From Planctomycetota bacterium (GTDB taxonomy: Bacteria; Planctomycetota; Phycisphaerae; UBA1845; CAIVHJ01), in assembly GCA_022565195.1 (NCBI GenBank), contig JADFJZ010000011.1, positions 1 through 10,491 of the forward strand: DNA of 10,491 bases, in the 5' to 3' direction. Under the pieces are notes generated by a model, which ran no database searches, had not been told where the DNA came from, and saw only the letters and a program-made list of their open reading frames with translations. The position numbers were made by a program, and so were the translations under genes. Positions 6,957-10,491 of the stretch are shown one piece after another; the first letter of the stretch is position 1; every line of letters begins with the position of its first letter.

Positions 6957-7086
6957 CCGGCAGAAAGGATTCAACCCCGGCGTCTTCCCGTTTGGCAGCA
7001 GGATGATCGACCCGCCGGTCGTCACACGTGCGTTGCGAGTCGTGCGCTTGGCCGGGACAGCGAGAATGGTGCAATCAGTGGGATGA
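6957..7086 (+). pseudogene. citE 3'-end remnant (direct repeat B)
   Basis: This codes in one frame for the C-terminal end of a second CitE: QKGFNPGVF, GSRMIDPPVVTRALRVV and RLAGTARMVQ, ending at TGA 7084-7086. The core 6994-7075 matches the citDE end (6114-6195) at 66 of 82 bases and 22 of 27 residues. It has no start codon or enzyme body, so it is a relic. Its GVF-x-x-GSRMID segment looks more like the usual CitE family end than the intact gene does, so it may be the older end of the resident citE. Weak similarity in this frame may reach back into the HEPN 3' end at about 6939. Confidence 0.78.
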
Positions 7087-7123
7087 TCATAAGTTGGACT
7101 CACACAGAGGATGTGGGAACCAC

Positions 7124-7129
7124 GGAGAG
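7124..7129 (+). promoter_or_regulatory. Ribosome binding site deciding the start of the second nucleotidyltransferase
   Basis: GGAGAG is centred well upstream of the GTG at 7138 (8-nt spacer). The in-frame ATG at 7111 has AGAGG directly touching it, which is too close to work, so GTG 7138 is preferred. Confidence 0.5.
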
Positions 7130-7137
7130 CAGATACA

Positions 7138-7446
7138 GTGAACTCGATTGTCGAAGATCGCCGGGCCGAAGTGGCGGACATTTGCTGCCGATTCGAAGTC
7201 GCTCGCCTGGAAGTTTTTGGATCAGCGGTCACTGGTGAATTTGACGAGGAGCGCAGCGACCTGGACTTTCTCGTGGAGTTCGGCTCTGCGCTCACAAGTC
7301 AGCGTTTTGACGCGTTCTTTGGGCTGCAGCGCGCCTTGGCTGAACTGTTCGGTCGATCAATCGATCTCGTCGAGGCAGGGGCGCCGCGCAACCCGTACTT
7401 CATTCGCCGGCTTAATGAGACGAGGAAAGTCGTTTATGCTGCATGA
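7138..7446 (+). CDS. Second MntA-like nucleotidyltransferase, partner gene broken
   Basis: A 102-residue protein of the small nucleotidyltransferase family. Gly28-Ser29 and Asp41-x-Asp43 (EVFGSAVTGEFD then RSDLDFLVEFG) form the nucleotide and metal site, with 11 residues between GS and DXD. The end GRSIDLVEAG, NPYFIRRLNE and VVYAA is typical of proteins that precede DUF86/HepT toxins. It overlaps the next reading frame by 11 nt, as in intact mntA-hepT pairs, but that frame is badly deleted, so this is an orphan antitoxin. It is only distantly similar to the nucleotidyltransferase at 6256, so it is a separate acquisition rather than a tandem duplication. Confidence 0.82.
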   Translation: MNSIVEDRRAEVADICCRFEVARLEVFGSAVTGEFDEERSDLDFLVEFGSALTSQRFDAFFGLQRALAELFGRSIDLVEAGAPRNPYFIRRLNETRKVVYAA

Positions 7447-7547
7447 TCCGCAGAAGTACGTTTACCGTCTGGAATGTGATCGAAGAGAAGCTGCCGTCGC
7501 TCACCAGCGAAGCCCGGAAGCTGCTCGCTGAACTGGATTCGGAATAA
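7436..7547 (+). pseudogene. HepT/DUF86 toxin remnant with a large internal deletion
   Basis: The ATG at 7436 starts MLHDPQKYVY, the characteristic N-terminus of DUF86/HepT proteins. Directly after it, in the frame starting at 7467, comes VWNVIEEKLPSLTS and EARKLLAELDSE then TAA, the characteristic C-terminus. The two ends are out of frame with each other by one base. Family members run to about 110-120 residues, so roughly 75-80 codons are missing, including the RX4-6H active site. Read straight through, the frame from 7436 ends at 7531. The product cannot be an active toxin. The citF GTG follows 3 nt after the TAA. Confidence 0.82.
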
Positions 7548-7550
7548 GAA

Positions 7551-9107
7551 GTGGAACATCAATTCATCGAGAATGCACTCGGGCGTATGGTTCCCGCAGT
7601 GATCAACGGCCTGGCTGCAATACCGTTCAAGGGCATCGGCAAGTGTCAGCCGAAAGGCACAAAGGCTGCTCCGGCGGTTCGGAGCTGTGCCGACTATCCC
7701 GCCGACGGCAACAAAGTTGCTGCGGACCTGGCCACGGCGCTGAAGAACGCCGGCCTGCGGGATGGAATGACGCTCTCTACCCATCATCATTTTCGCAATG
7801 GCGACAAGGTGGGCAATGCTCTGTTCGACGCGGCGGCAGCGCTGGGCGTGAAGGAATTGCGCTGGTTCCCGAGCGCGTCGTTTCCCTGTCACGCTCCAAT
7901 TCTCGAGCATCTCGAGAATCACGTCATCCACCATATTGAAGGGAGCATGAACGGGCCGCTCGGGGATTACTGCTCGCAGGGCAAGATGCGGGGCATGGGC
8001 GTGCTGCGTTCGCACGGCGGACGATGGCAGGCAGTGCAGGACGGCGAAGTGCATATCGACATCGCCGTGATCGCCGCGCCGACGGCGGATGCGTTCGGCA
8101 ATTGCAACGGCGTGACCGGGCCAAGCGCCTGCGGGTTGCTCGGCTTCGCGCTGGTGGACTCGATCTACGCCGATCACGTCATTGTCGTGACCGACAACTT
8201 GATCCCGTTTCCGTGCATTCCCTGGCAGATTCAGGGCAACAACGTCGATCAAGTCGTGGTGATGGATTCGATCGGCGATCCGTCGAAGATCGTCTCGGGC
8301 ACGACGCAACTGACCAAGAGCCCCGATCGGCTGCTGATTGCGGAGATGACTGCTCGGTTCGTGCGCGAAGCGGGCATCATGCAGGACGGCTTCAGCTTCC
8401 AGGCCGGCGCGGGCGGCACGGCGTTGGCCTTTGCGATCTACCTGAAGGAAATGATGCGCGAAGCCGGGGTCAAAGCCCGGTTCATTCGCGGCGGCAGCAC
8501 CAAATATCTGGTCCAGATGCTCGAAGAGGGCCTGACCGACTACATCCTCGACGGGCAGACATTCGATCTCGACGGCGTGCGCTCGATGCGCGACAATCCG
8601 AACCACCAGGACACCAGCCCGTTCACCAGCTACAACTACCACGGCAAGGGTTGCTTTGCTTCGTTCATCGACGCAGTGGTGCTTGGCGCAACGGAGGTCG
8701 ATGTCGATTTCAATGCCAACGTCGTGACGCACTCCGACGGCCGACTGCTGCATGGCATCGGCGGCTGGCAGAACTGTCTTGCGGGCCGGTGTGTCATCTT
8801 GCCTATTCCTGCGGTTCGGGATCGAATACCGGTCATCGTCGATCGTGTCACGACCCTCTGCGGGCCGGGTGAATTGATCGATGTCATCGTCACCGAGCGC
8901 GGCATCGCGATCAACCCTCGGCGCACCGATCTGCTCGACGCGGTCAAGGGCTCCAAGCTGCCGATCCGGCCTATCCAGGACATCAAGGCGGAGGTCGATG
9001 CCATTTGCGGCGGCCCGCCGGCGGCGCCCAAGTTCGGCGAGAAGATCGTGGCGGCCATCAAATGGGTGGATGGCACGGTGATCGATTGCGTACGGCAAGT
9101 GGGATAG
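7551..9107 (+). CDS. citF: Citrate lyase alpha subunit (citrate:acetyl-ACP transferase)
   Basis: A 518-residue CitF, close to E. coli CitF (about 510). It swaps acetyl for citryl on the acyl carrier before CitE cleaves it, acting in the cytoplasmic lyase complex. Motifs in order are NALGRMVPAVING and PFKGIGK at the N-terminus, DGMTLSTHHHFRNGD, CHAPILEHLENHV, RSHGGRW, DAFGNCNGVTGPSACG, QAGAGGTALA (284-293), IRGGSTKY (312-319), DNPNHQDTSPF, EVDVDFNANVVTHSDG (from 382) and the closing DGTVIDCVRQVG. The GTG at 7551 is preferred because the conserved N-terminal NALGR segment lies upstream of the next in-frame ATG (7587); its ribosome binding site is weak. The enzyme needs the CitD-CitE fusion encoded at 4941, from which it is separated by the accessory patch. 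Confidence 0.9.
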   Translation: MEHQFIENALGRMVPAVINGLAAIPFKGIGKCQPKGTKAAPAVRSCADYPADGNKVAADLATALKNAGLRDGMTLSTHHHFRNGDKVGNALFDAAAALGVKELRWFPSASFPCHAPILEHLENHVIHHIEGSMNGPLGDYCSQGKMRGMGVLRSHGGRWQAVQDGEVHIDIAVIAAPTADAFGNCNGVTGPSACGLLGFALVDSIYADHVIVVTDNLIPFPCIPWQIQGNNVDQVVVMDSIGDPSKIVSGTTQLTKSPDRLLIAEMTARFVREAGIMQDGFSFQAGAGGTALAFAIYLKEMMREAGVKARFIRGGSTKYLVQMLEEGLTDYILDGQTFDLDGVRSMRDNPNHQDTSPFTSYNYHGKGCFASFIDAVVLGATEVDVDFNANVVTHSDGRLLHGIGGWQNCLAGRCVILPIPAVRDRIPVIVDRVTTLCGPGELIDVIVTERGIAINPRRTDLLDAVKGSKLPIRPIQDIKAEVDAICGGPPAAPKFGEKIVAAIKWVDGTVIDCVRQVG

Positions 9108-9118
9108 GAAACAAGTTC

Positions 9119-10198
9119 ATGCGCAGTAAGACGATCACGACTTCCTTCGGGCCGTGCGTTGTCCAGATCGGCGAGGGCGCCCTGGCTTGCCTGGGCGATG
9201 TGGCGGCGGGGGCCAGTTCGATTGTCATCGTCACGGATGATGTCGTTGCACCTCTCCACGGCTCGAAGGTTCTCGATGCACTCGACAACGTGAACCTGAC
9301 CATGCACGAATGGACAGTGCCCGCCGGTGAAGCCAGCAAGTCGCTGTGGCAGGCGGAGAGCTTCTATGATTTCCTGGCCTCCAAGAGGTGCGATCGGGGC
9401 ACCCTGATTGTGGCGCTGGGTGGCGGGGTGGTCGGCGATCTGGCAGGGTTTGTAGCGGGCACGTGGATGCGCGGCGTCCGAATCGTGAACTGCCCGACCA
9501 CGCTCCTGGCCATGGTCGATGCATCGATCGGCGGGAAGACCGGCCTGAACCACGCCGGGCGCAAGAACGCCGTCGGCGTGTTCCACCAGCCGGAAGCTGT
9601 ACTCGTTGACGTAACGACGCTCACCACACTGGATGATCGCGCGTTCAACGCCGGGATGGCGGAGAGCATCAAGCACGGCATGATCGCGGACGAAGTGTTC
9701 TTGTCGTGGCAGATGGAGCACGCCCAAGAAATCAAGGGACGCGAACCGCGCGTTCTGGAGGATCTTGTCGCGCGCAACATCGAGATCAAAGCTGCTCATA
9801 TCGAGCAGGACGAACGAGATCAGAGCGGTGTGCGGGCGAAGTTGAATTTCGGGCACACTATTGGGCACGCCATTGAAGTCGTATCCGGCTATGCGCTTCC
9901 GCACGGTGAGTGCGTCGGGCTCGGGATGCTGGCGGCCGTCCGCATCGCGATCGGCAGAGGGCTGGTGAATGAGGACGTTCGTGATCGTTTACGCACGGGC
10001 CTGAACTCATTCTCGTTGCCATGTCAATTCACTTCTCAAGGCGACATTAGCGCAATGATGAGCGCGCTCCGCGGCGATAAAAAGTCGGTTGGCGGGGTTG
10101 CGCGGTTTGTGCTGCCGACGAAGATCGGCGAGGTCACGGTGGGGTATGAAGTGGGTGATGCTGAGATCGAAAGTGCGATCGCTGAGTTGATGGAGTAG
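9119..10198 (+). CDS. aroB: 3-dehydroquinate synthase
   Basis: A 359-residue AroB, which converts DAHP to 3-dehydroquinate in the shikimate pathway using NAD and zinc. Visible motifs are PAGEASKS, VALGGGVVGDLAGFVAGTW, RGVRIVNCPTTLLAMVDASIGGKTG, NAVGVFHQPEAV, the zinc-ligand Glu in NAGMAESIKHG, and the zinc-ligand His residues in LNFGHTIGHAIE and LPHGECVGLGM, followed by GDKKSVGG. The length is normal. The ATG at 9119 is chosen because AGGA overlapping the citF stop lies about 9 nt upstream and the N-terminus then matches the family; an upstream GTG-type extension would run into citF in another frame. It sits only 11 bp after citF, so it probably shares that transcript, although its pathway is unrelated. 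Confidence 0.93.
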   Translation: MRSKTITTSFGPCVVQIGEGALACLGDVAAGASSIVIVTDDVVAPLHGSKVLDALDNVNLTMHEWTVPAGEASKSLWQAESFYDFLASKRCDRGTLIVALGGGVVGDLAGFVAGTWMRGVRIVNCPTTLLAMVDASIGGKTGLNHAGRKNAVGVFHQPEAVLVDVTTLTTLDDRAFNAGMAESIKHGMIADEVFLSWQMEHAQEIKGREPRVLEDLVARNIEIKAAHIEQDERDQSGVRAKLNFGHTIGHAIEVVSGYALPHGECVGLGMLAAVRIAIGRGLVNEDVRDRLRTGLNSFSLPCQFTSQGDISAMMSALRGDKKSVGGVARFVLPTKIGEVTVGYEVGDAEIESAIAELME

Positions 10199-10218
10199 TC
10201 TGCTAAACGACGAAGTCA
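10198..10218 (-). repeat. Half copy of the hairpin element, inverted
   Basis: These 21 nt are the exact reverse complement of 3463-3483, the right end of the element at 3426-3483, and begin at the last base of the aroB stop codon. The match stops after base 10218 and no second inverted arm follows, so this is a truncated or diverged copy. The remaining gap to 10307 shows no clear terminator or gene. Confidence 0.65.
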
Positions 10219-10307
10219 GTTCGAATGTGCCTTCCGGGGGTGTGCAGTCTGGATGTGCAGTGCAGGGGAGAGGAACTCTTGTGGGGGATGCGCTTGTGCT
10301 GCACGGA

Positions 10308-10491
10308 TCATGTGCCCCGGGTGCGCTGCTGTAATTTCCACTTCGCGTATTCGAGATCATCTGGGTAGTCGATGTCGAGCACGGAGTCGGCGGGCGTGCG
10401 GTAGGGGATCACGATGCCGTCGTAGATGTTCTCCGCTGACATCAGCGTCGCGATCCGCCACCAATACACCGTGCCGTCGGGATGGCAGAGT
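10308..10491 (-). CDS. Probable acylneuraminate cytidylyltransferase family protein, C-terminal end only
   Basis: About 61 residues are visible on the minus strand, ending at the stop that reads TCA at 10308-10310 on the plus strand. The segment has CHPDGTVYWWRIATLM, then IPYRTPADSVLDIDYPDD and LEYAKWK. The DID-x-P-x-DLEYA close is typical of CMP-sialic acid/pseudaminic acid synthetase-type nucleotidyltransferases, which activate nonulosonic or related sugars with CTP. The start and the active-site N-terminus lie beyond the right edge. The gene converges with aroB and probably belongs to a separate surface-sugar locus. Confidence 0.6.
   Translation of the reverse strand, partial: LCHPDGTVYWWRIATLMSAENIYDGIVIPYRTPADSVLDIDYPDDLEYAKWKLQQRTRGT

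Noticed and set aside
6256..7446. The two nucleotidyltransferases as a tandem duplication
   Set aside because: They share only the GS...DXD core, differ in motif spacing and C-terminal type, and pair with different HEPN families.
7434..9098. Long minus-strand open frame antisense to citF
   Set aside because: It mirrors citF codons in GC-rich DNA; the protein is rich in His, Arg and Ala without any family motif, while the plus strand encodes a clear CitF.
10219..10307. Possible terminator between aroB and the convergent gene
   Set aside because: Only short 4-6 bp inverted repeats and no T-run are visible, so I cannot support a call.

Overview
This 10.5 kb window of roughly 60% GC bacterial DNA carries one long plus-strand gene run for tricarboxylic-acid chemistry. 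The last gene is on the minus strand and runs off the right edge. The dispersed palindromic repeats, GTG starts and fungal-like homoaconitase are compatible with a Planctomycetota or related lineage, but no marker gene settles this and the assignment is a low-confidence inference.

Layout: (1) 1-725, C-terminal part of an isocitrate dehydrogenase with an NADP-type coenzyme pocket; (2) 762-2783, an aconitase-superfamily hydratase that reads like fungal homoaconitase Lys4; (3) 2808-3365, a small HD-superfamily protein whose HD dyad reads AD; (4) a 190-bp gap with a hairpin element that has terminal inverted repeats; (5) 3556-4929, an MmgE/PrpD-family protein; (6) 4941-6197, a fused citrate lyase gamma-beta protein (CitD-CitE); (7) 6198-7550, an accessory patch with a nucleotidyltransferase/HEPN pair, a second diverged citE 3' end, a second nucleotidyltransferase and the remains of its HepT partner; (8) 7551-9107, citrate lyase alpha (citF); (9) 9119-10198, 3-dehydroquinate synthase (aroB); (10) 10308-10491 on the minus strand, the C-terminal end of a probable acylneuraminate cytidylyltransferase.

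Together the genes give a route linking 2-oxoglutarate, isocitrate, aconitate and citrate (or a homologue) to acetate plus oxaloacetate (or a related oxoacid), without ATP-citrate lyase. The true substrates and the direction of flow cannot be read from sequence. The lyase loading genes (citC, citG, citX) are not in the window.

The strongest unusual signals are these. A 45-nt palindromic repeat sits in frame inside two different enzyme genes, is read in different frames, and differs between copies only at two positions that pair with each other. The citE 3' end is duplicated on both sides of the first toxin-antitoxin-like pair. The second pair has lost the core of its toxin gene through an internal deletion. 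A separate hairpin element has a 21-nt inverted partner touching the aroB stop codon.
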